Part shown: piece by piece, positions 9,458-18,872 of the stretch
Layout of the letters: the number at the start of each line of letters is the position of its first letter
How positions within the stretch are numbered: position 1 is the first letter of the stretch
Source of the DNA: Amycolatopsis albispora
GTDB lineage: Bacteria; Actinomycetota; Actinomycetes; Mycobacteriales; Pseudonocardiaceae
NCBI RefSeq assembly: GCF_003312875.1
Contig: NZ_CP015163.1
Coordinates: 930,001 to 994,000 of the forward strand
Direction: 5' to 3'
DNA length: 64,000 nucleotides
Translations under genes and position numbers: made by a program
Notes under the pieces: model-generated
What the model was told of the DNA's origin: nothing
The model's database searches: none
What the model saw: the letters and a program-made list of their open reading frames with translations, nothing else

Positions 9458-11346
9458 GGAGCGAGTCTCCCGGGGTACCTGAAGGCGGCGGCAGACGACG
9501 GCGGCGGGAGGCCGAGGTGCCGCCCGAGACTGTCCAGCCGCGTGCCGGCGGCCGCCGGCGGTTGCGCGAGCAGGACGAGCCGGTCCGCCGCGACGGCGAA
9601 GCCCGCATGCCACCGCCTCGCGAAGGCGGTGGTCGCCGGCGCCTGCGAGCCGAGGAACCGCCCTCACGCCCCGAGCCCGCGCCCCCGCGGCGCCGCCACC
9701 GCTACGTCGATGCCGACGAGGATTCGCTCGCCACGCCGCAGCTCGGCGTTCCCGCCGCGGCGGAACCGCAGCCGCCGCGCCGCGCGAGCGCGCGCCCGCC
9801 GGTTCAACCAGTTCGACGCCCGCGGGCCGAGCCTGCCGCGCCGCCGCCGCGTGCCGAGACGCCCGCGCCGCCCCCTCGGGCCGAGGTCCCCCCGCCGCCG
9901 CGGGCCGAGACCCCGGCGCCGCCCCCGCCGCGGCGCCGCCCCACCCCGCCCCCGGCCCCGCCGCAGCCCGCACCGGACGATCGCCCGACCGAGGTGATCG
10001 ACGCCGATCAGGTGGCGCGATACGCCCGCGAACCGGACCCTGAACCGGTGCCCGAATTCGACGACCGCCGCCGTGACCGCGACGAGTACGAGAGCTTCAC
10101 CGACGACGAGTTCTACGACGACGACTACTACGACGAAGACGAGTACGCCGACTACGACGACGAAGACCGGGCGGCACCGGAGCGCATCGGCGAGGAACCG
10201 CCCGACGGCCCGCCTCCGCGCCGCAAGCGCGGCAAGCGCGCGTTCGGCTGGATCGCCGCGATCCTGGTGATCGTCGTGGTCGGGGGTGCGGCCTGGTTCG
10301 GCGCGCAGGAACTGCTCGGGTTCGGCTACGACGACTTCGAGGGCACCGGCGAGACCGACGTGCTGGTCGAGGTTGCCGAGGGCGACTCCACCAACGCGAT
10401 CGCCACGAAGATGACCCAGGCCGGCGTGGTCGCCAGCCAGAAGGCCTTCGTCGAGGCCGCCGAGGACGAGTCGAAGGTCCGCAGCATCCAGCCCGGCTAC
10501 TACCAGATGAAAACGAAGATGTCGGGCAGCAGCGCGGTGGGCAAGCTGGTCGACCCCGCTTCGCGCAAGGGCATCCTGCAGATCCGCGGCGGCACGCAGC
10601 TCGACGACATCACCCAGCCCGACGGCAAGGTCACCGACGGCGTGTTCGCACTGCTGTCGAAGGCGTCCTGCGCGACGGTCAACGGCGCGAGCACCTGCGT
10701 TCCGGTCGAGGAACTGCGCAGGGTGTCCGAAACCGCCGACCTGGCCACGCTCGGCGTGCCCGACTGGGCGCGCGAGGGCGCGGGCAAGGTCGAACCGAAA
10801 CGACGCCTCGAAGGGCTCATCCAGCCCGGCGTGTACGACGTGAAGCCCGGCTGGGACGCCACCCAGCTGCTCACCGAGGTGCTGAAGGTGTCGACCGTCC
10901 GCCTCCAGGCGGCCGGCCTGCCGAAGATCGCCGACGGTACCGGGAAGTCGCCGTACGAGATCCTGGTGATCGCCTCGATCGTGGAGCGCGAAGGGGTCCA
11001 GCAGGACTTCACGAAGATCGCGCGGGTGATCTACAACCGGCTCGAGGACAACATGCGCCTGGAGATGGACTCGACCATCAACTACGTGCTCGACCGGCCG
11101 ATCGTGACCACCACGCCGGAGGACCGGGCGAAGGCCGGTGCGTACAACACCTACCAGAACAAGGGCCTGACCCCGGGGCCGATCTCGTCGGCCAGCAAGG
11201 AAGCCATCGACGCGGCCGCGAAACCGGCCGAGGGCGAGATGCTGTTCTTCGTCAAGTGCGAGAAGAACGGGCTGTCCTGCTTCGCCGAAACCCTCGAAGA
11301 GCACAACCAGAACAGGAACCTCGCGAAGGAACGCGGTGCCTACTGA
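9454..11346 (+). CDS. mltG: Endolytic murein transglycosylase MltG with long disordered N-terminus
   Basis: Membrane-anchored lytic transglycosylase that cuts nascent peptidoglycan strands. Of 630 residues, the first 260 or so are low-complexity and cytoplasmic: Arg/Pro/Glu-rich repeats, then a very acidic Asp/Tyr/Glu stretch (about 205-238). One transmembrane helix follows (about 263-287), then the YceG domain outside the cell. The catalytic glutamate is in IASIVEREG (Glu511). The family signature continues with YNRL and the late TPGPISSASKEAI block. It overlaps ruvX by 4 bp and aroE by 11 bp. Confidence 0.93.
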   Translation: MRSESPGVPEGGGRRRRREAEVPPETVQPRAGGRRRLREQDEPVRRDGEARMPPPREGGGRRRLRAEEPPSRPEPAPPRRRHRYVDADEDSLATPQLGVPAAAEPQPPRRASARPPVQPVRRPRAEPAAPPPRAETPAPPPRAEVPPPPRAETPAPPPPRRRPTPPPAPPQPAPDDRPTEVIDADQVARYAREPDPEPVPEFDDRRRDRDEYESFTDDEFYDDDYYDEDEYADYDDEDRAAPERIGEEPPDGPPPRRKRGKRAFGWIAAILVIVVVGGAAWFGAQELLGFGYDDFEGTGETDVLVEVAEGDSTNAIATKMTQAGVVASQKAFVEAAEDESKVRSIQPGYYQMKTKMSGSSAVGKLVDPASRKGILQIRGGTQLDDITQPDGKVTDGVFALLSKASCATVNGASTCVPVEELRRVSETADLATLGVPDWAREGAGKVEPKRRLEGLIQPGVYDVKPGWDATQLLTEVLKVSTVRLQAAGLPKIADGTGKSPYEILVIASIVEREGVQQDFTKIARVIYNRLEDNMRLEMDSTINYVLDRPIVTTTPEDRAKAGAYNTYQNKGLTPGPISSASKEAIDAAAKPAEGEMLFFVKCEKNGLSCFAETLEEHNQNRNLAKERGAY

Positions 11347-12193
11347 GCCGTACCGGTCCGGGATCCTCGGCAAACCGGTCTCGCATTCGCTGTCGCCCGT
11401 GCTGCACGGTGCGGGCTACGCGGCGCTCGGCATGGACGGCTGGCGCTACGACCGGATCGAAGTGGACGCCGACGGCCTGCCCGCGTTCATCCGCGACCTC
11501 GGTCCCGAATGGGCCGGGTTCTCGGTGACCATGCCCGGCAAGCGCGCCGCGCTCGCACTCGCCGACGAGGTGACCGAACGCGGCCGCGCGGTCGGTGCGA
11601 TCAACACGCTCGTCCGCCGCGACGGCCGCTGGTTCGCCGACTGCACCGACGTCGACGGCGTGACCGGCGCCCTGCTCGCCGCGGGCGGCTACCAGCCGGC
11701 GAGCGGGGACACCGGGGTGGTGCTCGGCGCGGGCGGCACCGCGGCGGCGACCGTGGTCGCGCTGGCTGAACTCGGCGTGCGCTCGGTGCGGTTGATCGTC
11801 CGCGACCCGGCCAGGGCGGGGGAGACGGTCGAAGCGGCTGAACGCGCCGGCGTCGCCGTGGACGTCTCGCGCTGGTCCGAAACCGACTTCGGCGACGCGG
11901 TCGCGAAGGCGGACGTCCTGGTCAACACCGTGCCACCGGCCGCGATCGAGCCGCACCTGGCGGAGCTGGCGAGCGCGTCGTGCCTGCTGGACGTCATCTA
12001 CCACCCGTGGCCGACGCCGCTCGCCGACGCGGTCGCCGCGCGGGGCGGCCGCCTGGCCACCGGGCTGGACATGTTGCTGCACCAAGCGTTCCGGCAGTTC
12101 GAGCACATCACCGGGCGGACCGCGCCGCGCGAGGCCATGCGCGACGCCCTCCGCGAGGCGACCGGAAAGATCTTGCCGCTGCCACTGGGCTGA
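11336..12193 (+). CDS. aroE: Shikimate dehydrogenase
   Basis: NADP-dependent reduction of 3-dehydroshikimate to shikimate. The 285-residue protein shows the substrate loop GKPVSHSLSP (12-21), the catalytic Lys69 in SVTMPGKR, GAINTLV (87-93), the catalytic Asp105 in CTDVDG, and the nucleotide loop VLGAGGTAAA. The GTG start lies inside the last codons of mltG (11-bp overlap), so it is co-transcribed with alaS-ruvX-mltG. The other shikimate genes are in a separate operon 20 kb away. Confidence 0.95.
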   Translation: MPTEPYRSGILGKPVSHSLSPVLHGAGYAALGMDGWRYDRIEVDADGLPAFIRDLGPEWAGFSVTMPGKRAALALADEVTERGRAVGAINTLVRRDGRWFADCTDVDGVTGALLAAGGYQPASGDTGVVLGAGGTAAATVVALAELGVRSVRLIVRDPARAGETVEAAERAGVAVDVSRWSETDFGDAVAKADVLVNTVPPAAIEPHLAELASASCLLDVIYHPWPTPLADAVAARGGRLATGLDMLLHQAFRQFEHITGRTAPREAMRDALREATGKILPLPLG

Positions 12194-12235
12194 GTTACGT
12201 TGGCGGACTGCCTTGAGGAAGGAACCAAGCCAGTC

Positions 12236-13534
12236 ATGCCGAAACCGGATCGCGAAAAGTACTCCGATTCCGACGTGGAAGCCGCCTGGGTGGACAAGCC
12301 GCCGGTGCTCAACTCCACCATCACGCTCGCCGAATACGACCCCACGTGGCCCGCGCTGTACGAGCGCGAGGCCGCCCGCATCAGACAGGTACTGGGGGAC
12401 ACGGTCGTGCTGATCGAACACGTCGGCTCGACCTCCGTGCCCGGCCTGTGCGCCAAGCCGATCATCGACATCCTGCTCGTGGTGCCCGACTCCGACGACG
12501 AGGACGCCTACGTCCCGCGCCTGGAAGCCGCCGGCTACGTGCTCAAGATCCGCGAACCCGACTGGGAGAAGCACCGCGCGTTCAAGGGCCCGGACACGAA
12601 CATCAATCTGCACGTCTACTCACCCGACACCAAGGAGATCGAACGGTACCGGGTCTTCCGCGACCGCCTGCGGTCCAACCAGGACGACCGCGAGCTCTAC
12701 GCCGCCACGAAGCGGGAGCTCGCCGCGCGGAAGTGGAAGTACATCCAGAACTACGCCGACGCCAAGAACGACGTGGTCGACGAGATCATGAGCCGCGCGC
12801 TCGGCGAGGCGGTGTCGCGCCGCGAGCCCGTGCCGTCCACCCCGCACGACCAGTACGACAACTTCGCCGCGGACTACGCGGAGCACGCGCGGTCCAATCC
12901 GTACCAGGAGCTGTACGACCGGCCCGCGATCCTGAGGCTGGCAGGCGACGTTGACGGGTGCCGCGTGCTCGACGTCGGCTGCGCCGCCGGGCATCTCACC
13001 GCCGCGCTCGCCGAGCGCGGCGCCGACGTGACCGGTCTCGACGGCAGCCCCGCGATGGTCGACGTGGCGAAACGCGAGTTCGGCGACCGCGCCCGGTTCG
13101 AGCAGGGCGACCTGGCTGAACCGCTCGCCTTCGACGACGGCGCGTTCGACCTGGTGACCGCGTCGCTGGTGCTGCACTACCTGGAGGACTGGGGGCCGGT
13201 GCTCGCCGAGATCCGGCGGGTGCTGCGCCCGGGCGGCGCCCTGGTCATGTCGGTGCACCACCCCGAGGACTGGCACTGGTTCGACCGGCCCGACTACTTC
13301 CGCCGCGAGCAGGTGACCGACCAGTTCCCGCTCGGCGGCCGCGAGGTCGACGTGCGGTTCTACCGCCGTCCGCTGAGCCAGACCTTCGGCGCGCTGCGGG
13401 CGGCCGGCTTCACCGTGGACGTCATCGACGAGCCGATGCCCCTGCCGGAATGCCGCGAGGTCGCGCCACGGGCGTACGCCTCGCTCACCACCACGCCGCG
13501 CTTCCTCTACTTCCGCGCGCTCACTCCGTCGTAG
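12236..13534 (+). CDS. GrpB/UPF0157 domain fused to a SAM-dependent methyltransferase
   Basis: A 432-residue two-domain protein. Residues 1-190 are a GrpB (UPF0157) domain related to nucleotidyltransferases, with the signature EHVGSTSVPGLCAKPIID (61-78) and NLHVYSP. Residues 205-430 are a class I methyltransferase: motif I VLDVGCAAGH (244-253), then GADVTGLDGS, FDLVTASLVLHYL and LRPGGALVMSVHH. The ATG at 12236 has an AGGAAGG 12 bp upstream; a TTG at 12200 is a possible longer start. Substrates of both domains are unknown. The fusion suggests that they act on the same molecule. Confidence 0.85.
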   Translation: MPKPDREKYSDSDVEAAWVDKPPVLNSTITLAEYDPTWPALYEREAARIRQVLGDTVVLIEHVGSTSVPGLCAKPIIDILLVVPDSDDEDAYVPRLEAAGYVLKIREPDWEKHRAFKGPDTNINLHVYSPDTKEIERYRVFRDRLRSNQDDRELYAATKRELAARKWKYIQNYADAKNDVVDEIMSRALGEAVSRREPVPSTPHDQYDNFAADYAEHARSNPYQELYDRPAILRLAGDVDGCRVLDVGCAAGHLTAALAERGADVTGLDGSPAMVDVAKREFGDRARFEQGDLAEPLAFDDGAFDLVTASLVLHYLEDWGPVLAEIRRVLRPGGALVMSVHHPEDWHWFDRPDYFRREQVTDQFPLGGREVDVRFYRRPLSQTFGALRAAGFTVDVIDEPMPLPECREVAPRAYASLTTTPRFLYFRALTPS

Positions 13535-13613
13535 GAACGAGTGTTCACCTCCCGGGTGCTGTTTCACCCCGCTTCCTTCGCTTAGGGTGACGCCGACCCC
13601 GGGAGGTAACACC

Positions 13614-14822
13614 GTGCAGCGATCCAGGTGGATCTTGACGTCCGTACTCGCGGCGACCGCTCTGGTCGCGGCAGGCGCCCCAGCGACCGCGGATTCGACC
13701 GCGGCCAAGAGCGTCCGGTTCGCCACGTTCAACGCGTCGCTGAACCGCGCGCAGGCCGGGCAGCTGGTCGCCGACCTGTCCACTCCGGACAACGCGCAGG
13801 CCCGCGAAGCCGCCGAGGTCATCCAGCGCAACCGGCCCGACGTGCTGCTGGTCAACGAGTTCGACTACGTGCCCGGCAACGCCGCCGCCGACCTGTTCCG
13901 GCGGAACTACCTGAACATCGGGCAGAACGGCGCGGCGCCGATCGACTACCCGTACGCGTTCACCGCGCCGTCCAACACCGGCGTGTCCACCGGGTTCGAC
14001 CTGGACCGGAACGGCAAGGTCGAGGGTGGCAACGACGCCCACGGCTTCGGCACGTTCGAAGGCCAGTACGGCATGCTCGTGCTGTCGAAGTACCCGATCG
14101 ACACCGCCGCGGCACGCACCTTCCAGCGGTTCCGCTGGGCCGACATGCCGGGCGCGCTGCTGCCGGACGACCCGGCCACGCCGGCGAAGGGCGACTGGTA
14201 CTCGCCGGAGATCCTCGACGTGCTGCGCCTGTCGTCGAAGTCCCACTGGGACCTCCCGGTCCGCGTCGCCGGCTCGGACGTGCACTTCCTGGTCTCCCAC
14301 CCGACGCCGCCGGTGTTCGACGGACCGGAGGACCGCAACGGCACGAAGAACCACGACGAGGTCCGGTTCTGGGCGGACTACGTCACGCCGGGCAAGGGCG
14401 CGTACATCTACGACGACCGCGGCGGCCGCGGTGGGCTCGGCCCGCGCGACCGGTTCGTCGTGGCCGGGGACAACAACGCCGACCAGTACGACGGTGACGG
14501 CATCGACGGCGGGATCGAGCGCCTGCTGCAAGCGCCGCGTGTGATCGACCCGCACCCGGGCAGCCTCGGTGGCGCGCAGGCCGCGCGCGAGCAGGGCGGC
14601 GCGAACGCCACGCACCGCGGCCCCGCCTTCCTCGACACCGGTGACTTCGCCGACAACACGCCCGGCAACCTCCGCGTCGACTACGTGCTGCCGTCGCACG
14701 GGCTGCTCCCGTGGCGCGCCGAGGTGTTCTGGCCGCTGCCGGACTCGCCGCTGGCCAGGCTCAACGACGTCTCCGACCACCACCTGGTGCGGGTCGACGT
14801 GCTGGTACCCCGGTGGTTCTGA
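13614..14822 (+). CDS. Secreted endonuclease/exonuclease/phosphatase-family protein
   Basis: Extracellular EEP-fold hydrolase of 402 residues with a Sec signal peptide (SRWILTSVLAATALVAAGAPATA). Metal-site and catalytic blocks are visible: RFATFNASLNR, VLLVNEFDY, FLVSHPTPPVF, VAGDNNADQYDGD and the terminal SDHHLVR with the Asp-His pair. The GTG at 13614 follows a clear GGGAGGT site. The family includes nucleases and phosphodiesterases; the substrate here cannot be told from sequence. Confidence 0.86.
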   Translation: MQRSRWILTSVLAATALVAAGAPATADSTAAKSVRFATFNASLNRAQAGQLVADLSTPDNAQAREAAEVIQRNRPDVLLVNEFDYVPGNAAADLFRRNYLNIGQNGAAPIDYPYAFTAPSNTGVSTGFDLDRNGKVEGGNDAHGFGTFEGQYGMLVLSKYPIDTAAARTFQRFRWADMPGALLPDDPATPAKGDWYSPEILDVLRLSSKSHWDLPVRVAGSDVHFLVSHPTPPVFDGPEDRNGTKNHDEVRFWADYVTPGKGAYIYDDRGGRGGLGPRDRFVVAGDNNADQYDGDGIDGGIERLLQAPRVIDPHPGSLGGAQAAREQGGANATHRGPAFLDTGDFADNTPGNLRVDYVLPSHGLLPWRAEVFWPLPDSPLARLNDVSDHHLVRVDVLVPRWF

Positions 14823-14844
14823 GCCGGGGGTTAGCCTGACCGGC

Positions 14845-15789
14845 ATGAAGATCGCCATCCTGGACGACTACCAGAACGTCGCGCTGAGCTTCGCCGACTG
14901 GGACTCACTCGGGGCCGAGATCGAGGTGTTCACCGAGCACATCGATGACCGGGAGGAGTTGGTCCGGCGGCTCGCCGGGGCCGAGGTGGTGGTGGCGATG
15001 CGGGAGCGCACGCGCTTCGACGAGGCGTTGCTGTCCCGGCTGCCCGAGCTGAAACTCCTGGTGAGCACCGGCCACCGGAACGCGGCGATCGACGTGGCCG
15101 CGGCCAACCGGCTGGGCGTGGTGGTGTCGTCCACCGGCTACATCGCGCACCCGACGGCCGAGCACACCTGGGCGCTCATCCTCGCCGCCTCCCGCAACCT
15201 GCCCGCCGAGTTCCAGTCGGTGCGCGACGGCGGCTGGCAGCGCACCGTCGGCACCGGGCTGCACGGCAAGACGCTCGGCCTGCTCGGGCTGGGCAGGCTC
15301 GGTGCCCGCGTGGCGAAGATCGGGCAGGCGTTCGGCATGGAGACCATCGCCTGGAGCCAGAACCTGACGCAGGAACGCGCCGCCGAGCACGGGGTCACCG
15401 CGGTGAGCAAGGACGACCTGTTCCGCCAGTCGGACGTGCTGTCGGTGCACCTGGTGCTCAGCGAGCGGTCGCGCGGGCTGGTCGGGGCCGCGGAGTTCGC
15501 GCTGATGAAGCCGACCGCGCTGCTGGTCAACACCTCGCGCGGCCCGATCGTCGACGAGGCCGCCCTGCTCGACGCCCTGCGCGGCAGGACGATCCGCGCG
15601 GCCGCGATCGACGTCTACGACAAGGAGCCGCTGGCCGCCGACCACCCGATCCGCGAGCTGGACAACGCGGTGCTCACCCCGCACATCGGCTACGTCACGC
15701 GCGAGGTCTACGAAGTCTTCTACGGCGATGCCGTCGAGGACATCGCCGCCTACCAGGCCGGTCGTCCGATCCGGGTGATGGAGCCCTAG
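14845..15789 (+). CDS. D-2-hydroxyacid dehydrogenase family protein
   Basis: NAD-dependent dehydrogenase of the phosphoglycerate dehydrogenase type, 314 residues. The Rossmann loop is LGLLGLGRLG (about 144-153). The three catalytic residues of the family are in place: Arg in NTSRGPIVDE, Glu in DVYDKEPL, and His in LTPHIGYVT. The C-terminal ACT domain of true SerA is missing, so this is a shorter 2-hydroxyacid enzyme of unknown substrate. It overlaps the convergent serine hydrolase gene by 4 bp. Confidence 0.9.
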   Translation: MKIAILDDYQNVALSFADWDSLGAEIEVFTEHIDDREELVRRLAGAEVVVAMRERTRFDEALLSRLPELKLLVSTGHRNAAIDVAAANRLGVVVSSTGYIAHPTAEHTWALILAASRNLPAEFQSVRDGGWQRTVGTGLHGKTLGLLGLGRLGARVAKIGQAFGMETIAWSQNLTQERAAEHGVTAVSKDDLFRQSDVLSVHLVLSERSRGLVGAAEFALMKPTALLVNTSRGPIVDEAALLDALRGRTIRAAAIDVYDKEPLAADHPIRELDNAVLTPHIGYVTREVYEVFYGDAVEDIAAYQAGRPIRVMEP

Positions 15790-16604
15790 CTCCCGCCCAG
15801 CTCCGCGAGCACGGCGTCGGTGAAGGGCGGCCAGGCCTCGATCGCCCACGGGCCGAACGCGCGGTCAGCCAGCGCGACACACGCGGCACCGGCGTCCGGG
15901 TCGAACCAGAGGAACGTGCCGGACTGGCCGAAGTGGCCGAACGTGCGGGGCGAGCTACCCGAACCCGTCCAATGCGGGCTCTTGTGGTCGCGGATCTCGA
16001 AGCCGAGTCCCCAGTCGTTCGGCTTCTGGTTGCCGTACCCGGGCAGCACCCCGGTCAGCCCGGGAAAGACCACGGAGGTCGCCTCCGCGACGGTCGACGC
16101 GTCGAGCAGTTTCGGCTGCTGGACCTCCGCGGCGAACCGGATCATGTCGTCCAGGGTGGACACCGCGCCGGCGGCGGGGGAGCCCTCGAGGCGGGTGTCC
16201 GCCATGCCCAGCGGTTCGAGCAGCGCCTGGGCCAAGTAGGTGGCGAACGGGATGCCCGAGTGCTCGGTCAGCGCGTCGGTGAGCTGCTCGAACCCGGTGT
16301 TCGAGTAGATCCGGCGGTTCCCGGGCTCGGCCATCGTCTTGTGCGTGTCGAAGGCCAGGCCGGAGGTGTGAGCGAGCAGGTGCCGAATGGTCGCGCCAGG
16401 TGGACCGGCTGGCGTGTCCAGCTCGACGACGCCCTCTTCGATCGCGATCAGCGCCGCGTAGGCGGTGAGCGGTTTGGTCACCGAGGCCAGGGCGAACTCC
16501 CGGCCCGTGTCGCCGTGGCGCCCGGCCACCGTGCCGTCGGCGCGCAGCACCGCCGCTGCCGCGTTGTCCACCGGCCACTGGTCGATCAGCCGCAAGCTCT
16601 CCAT
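15786..16604 (-). CDS. Beta-lactamase-family serine hydrolase
   Basis: A 272-residue class C beta-lactamase/esterase fold protein. The nucleophile motif is ASVTK (Ser41, Lys44), the second motif is Tyr100-Ser-Asn102 in RIYSNTGF, and HFGQSGT near the end takes the place of the KTG box. No signal peptide is seen, so it is probably a cytoplasmic esterase or peptidase rather than an antibiotic-resistance enzyme. It is divergent from the DUF574 methyltransferase. Confidence 0.88.
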   Translation of the reverse strand: MESLRLIDQWPVDNAAAAVLRADGTVAGRHGDTGREFALASVTKPLTAYAALIAIEEGVVELDTPAGPPGATIRHLLAHTSGLAFDTHKTMAEPGNRRIYSNTGFEQLTDALTEHSGIPFATYLAQALLEPLGMADTRLEGSPAAGAVSTLDDMIRFAAEVQQPKLLDASTVAEATSVVFPGLTGVLPGYGNQKPNDWGLGFEIRDHKSPHWTGSGSSPRTFGHFGQSGTFLWFDPDAGAACVALADRAFGPWAIEAWPPFTDAVLAELGGS

Positions 16605-16716
16605 GGGCCCACCCTACAATCAGCGGCCGAATGGCCTACTGAGCGGCCTCCGCGTCATTTTAGAATCCGCTACCGGCATTTGTGCGTTTTCTTCCGGCCG
16701 GGCGAGAGGTGCGCGG

Positions 16717-17523
16717 ATGGCGGATTCGGTGGATTGGGCGGCGGCCGGTGTCGACATCACCAAACCGGCGCTGGCCCGCGTATACGACTACATGCTGGGT
16801 GGCTCGCTGAACTTCCCGGCGGACCGCGCCGTCGGCGAACGCCTCGCCAAGGTGGGCCCGTTCCGTGAGATGGCCAGGCTCAACCGGAATTTCCTGCGTC
16901 GCGCGGTGCGGTTCTGCGTCGAGGCCGGCGTGCGCCAGTTCCTCGACCTTGGTTCTGGCATCCCGTCCTCCGGAAACGTGCACGAAGTCGCCCAGGAGTT
17001 GGACTGGTCGTGCCGAGTGGTCTACGTGGACAACGACCCGATCGCCGTGGCGCACAGCGAGATCCTGCTGGCCGACAACCCGCGCGCCACCATCCTGCGC
17101 GCCGACCTGCGCGACGCCGCCGCGGTCGTCGCGCACCCGGTGACCCGCTCACTGCTCGATTTCGACCATCCGGTCGCGCTCTTTCTGCTCGGTGTTGTCC
17201 AGTACATTCCGGATTCCGCCGATCCCGCCGGGCTGATTTCGAGTTATGCGGATGCGGTCGTGCCGGGAAGTCTGCTCGCGATGACCCATTTCACGTCGCA
17301 GAACATGGAAGACGAAATGGCCGCGGCGGTGGAGTATTTCGCCGAAACCGCATCGCCGATCACGCTGCGGTCCGCCGAGCAGATCACCGGCTTGCTGGGC
17401 GGCCTCGAACCGGTGGCGCCCGGCGTCGTGCTCACCGCGAAGTGGCGTCCCGAACTGGGCGGCCCGCCGGCAGCCGACCCCGAGCGTTCCGGCCACTACG
17501 CCGTCGTCGCGCGCAAGCCCTGA
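16717..17523 (+). CDS. SAM-dependent methyltransferase, DUF574 family
   Basis: A 268-residue methyltransferase of the DUF574 group, common and multiplied in actinomycetes. The family opening ITKPALARVYDYMLGGS is at about residues 14-30, and the SAM-binding block FLDLGSGIPSSGN at about 75-87; VYVDNDPIAVAH follows. The ATG at 16717 sits 6 bp after GAGAGGT. Its last 28 bp overlap the convergent P450 gene. Substrate is unknown; whether it belongs to the neighbouring P450/adenylation locus is open, since it is on the opposite strand. Confidence 0.88.
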   Translation: MADSVDWAAAGVDITKPALARVYDYMLGGSLNFPADRAVGERLAKVGPFREMARLNRNFLRRAVRFCVEAGVRQFLDLGSGIPSSGNVHEVAQELDWSCRVVYVDNDPIAVAHSEILLADNPRATILRADLRDAAAVVAHPVTRSLLDFDHPVALFLLGVVQYIPDSADPAGLISSYADAVVPGSLLAMTHFTSQNMEDEMAAAVEYFAETASPITLRSAEQITGLLGGLEPVAPGVVLTAKWRPELGGPPAADPERSGHYAVVARKP

Positions 17524-18860
17524 CGCCGGCGTGCCACCACCGGCAGGTGGTCGGGGTGCAGCGTGGTCGACGCGACCGGTCGCACGCGCGCACCCGGTCG
17601 CAACGGCAGCCGCCAGCGACGCAGGATCACCGCGAGCACGATCAGCATCTCCGCCGCCGCGAACGACCCGCCCATGCACACGCGCACGCCCTCGCCGTAC
17701 GGGATGAACGCCCCGCGCGGCACCTGCTCGGCTCGGTCCGGCAGCCAGCGATCGGGGTCGAACCGGTCGGGCTCGGGGAACAACCGAGGGTCGCGGTGCA
17801 GCACGTACGGGCTGTAGAACACGTTCGCCCCGGCCGGGATCGTGTAGCCGCCCACCTCGATGTCGACCGTCGGGATGCGCGGGAACAGCCAGCCCGGCGG
17901 GTACAACCGCAGGGTCTCGTGGACCACGCGCGCGACGTATTCGAGTTTCGGCAGGTCGTCGAACTCGACGGGCCGGTCGCCGAGCACCTCGTCGAATTCG
18001 CGGTACACCCGGTCCGCCACCTCGGGATACCGGTCCAACTGGAGGAACAACCAGCCCAGCGCCGCCGAGGAAACCTCGGTGCCGACGAAGAACATGGTCA
18101 TCACCTCGTCGTGGACCTGCTGGTCGGTGAGCGTTTCCCCGGACTCGGGGTCGCGTGCCCGGAGCAGCGCGGACAGCATGTCCCGGCCCGTCGTGCCCTC
18201 CGCCCGGTAGACCGCGATGACCTCGTCGATCAGCGCGTGCACCCGCTTGCCCGCTTCCGTGTACAACCGGTTGGACCGGGTCGGCAGCGCGTACAGCAGG
18301 CCCGTCGGCGCATACGCCCGCTTGCCCACCCCGCGGAACACGATCGGCAACCAGCGCGCGGCTTCGCGCGCGGCCGCGCTGCCCGCGTCCGAGGCGAACA
18401 TGCACCGAACCAGGATGGCGGCGGCGACCTCGTTCAGCTCGCGGCCCAGTTCGAGCGGCGCGCCGTCCAACCAGTTCGACGTCTGCTCTTCGGCCGCCGC
18501 GCGCATCGTGCTCGCGTATCCGGTGACGCGTTCCTGGGTGAACAGCGGCGCGAGCATGCGGCGCCGCTGCCGGTGCGGCTCGCCCCACGAACTGCCGATG
18601 CCGTCCCCGCCGAGCACCTTGAGCTTCTCGAAGAGCACGCCGTTCTTGGTCACCTGGTTGTGCTCGACGAGCAACTCGCGCACCGTCGCGGGGCTGTTCA
18701 CCAGGAACGCCGGCTCCCGCCCGAGGCGGAACGAAACGACATCGCCGCAGGCCCGCTGCCGGTCGACGAACTCGAGTGGCCGCCGAAACAACCGCAGCGC
18801 GTGCCCGACCACCGGCCGGCCGCCGGGCGCCACCGGGGGACGGGTGCTTTCTCGCGTCAT
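17496..18860 (-). CDS. Cytochrome P450, canonical
   Basis: A full-length (454 residue) heme monooxygenase with every core motif: I-helix FFVGTEVSS (257-265), ExxR in HETLR (Glu315, Arg318), the meander LFPEPDRFDPDRW (360-372), and the heme loop PYGEGVRVCMGG with Cys395. The architecture (proline-rich start PPVAPGGRPVVGH, FPRIPTVDIEVGG) resembles terpene- and fatty-acid-type bacterial P450s more than the short amino-acid type. It is the last gene of the minus-strand operon, 12 bp after the thioesterase. Substrate unknown; a redox partner is not encoded nearby. Confidence 0.92.
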   Translation of the reverse strand: MTRESTRPPVAPGGRPVVGHALRLFRRPLEFVDRQRACGDVVSFRLGREPAFLVNSPATVRELLVEHNQVTKNGVLFEKLKVLGGDGIGSSWGEPHRQRRRMLAPLFTQERVTGYASTMRAAAEEQTSNWLDGAPLELGRELNEVAAAILVRCMFASDAGSAAAREAARWLPIVFRGVGKRAYAPTGLLYALPTRSNRLYTEAGKRVHALIDEVIAVYRAEGTTGRDMLSALLRARDPESGETLTDQQVHDEVMTMFFVGTEVSSAALGWLFLQLDRYPEVADRVYREFDEVLGDRPVEFDDLPKLEYVARVVHETLRLYPPGWLFPRIPTVDIEVGGYTIPAGANVFYSPYVLHRDPRLFPEPDRFDPDRWLPDRAEQVPRGAFIPYGEGVRVCMGGSFAAAEMLIVLAVILRRWRLPLRPGARVRPVASTTLHPDHLPVVARRRQGLRATTA

Positions 18861-18872
18861 GGGCCGTTCCCT

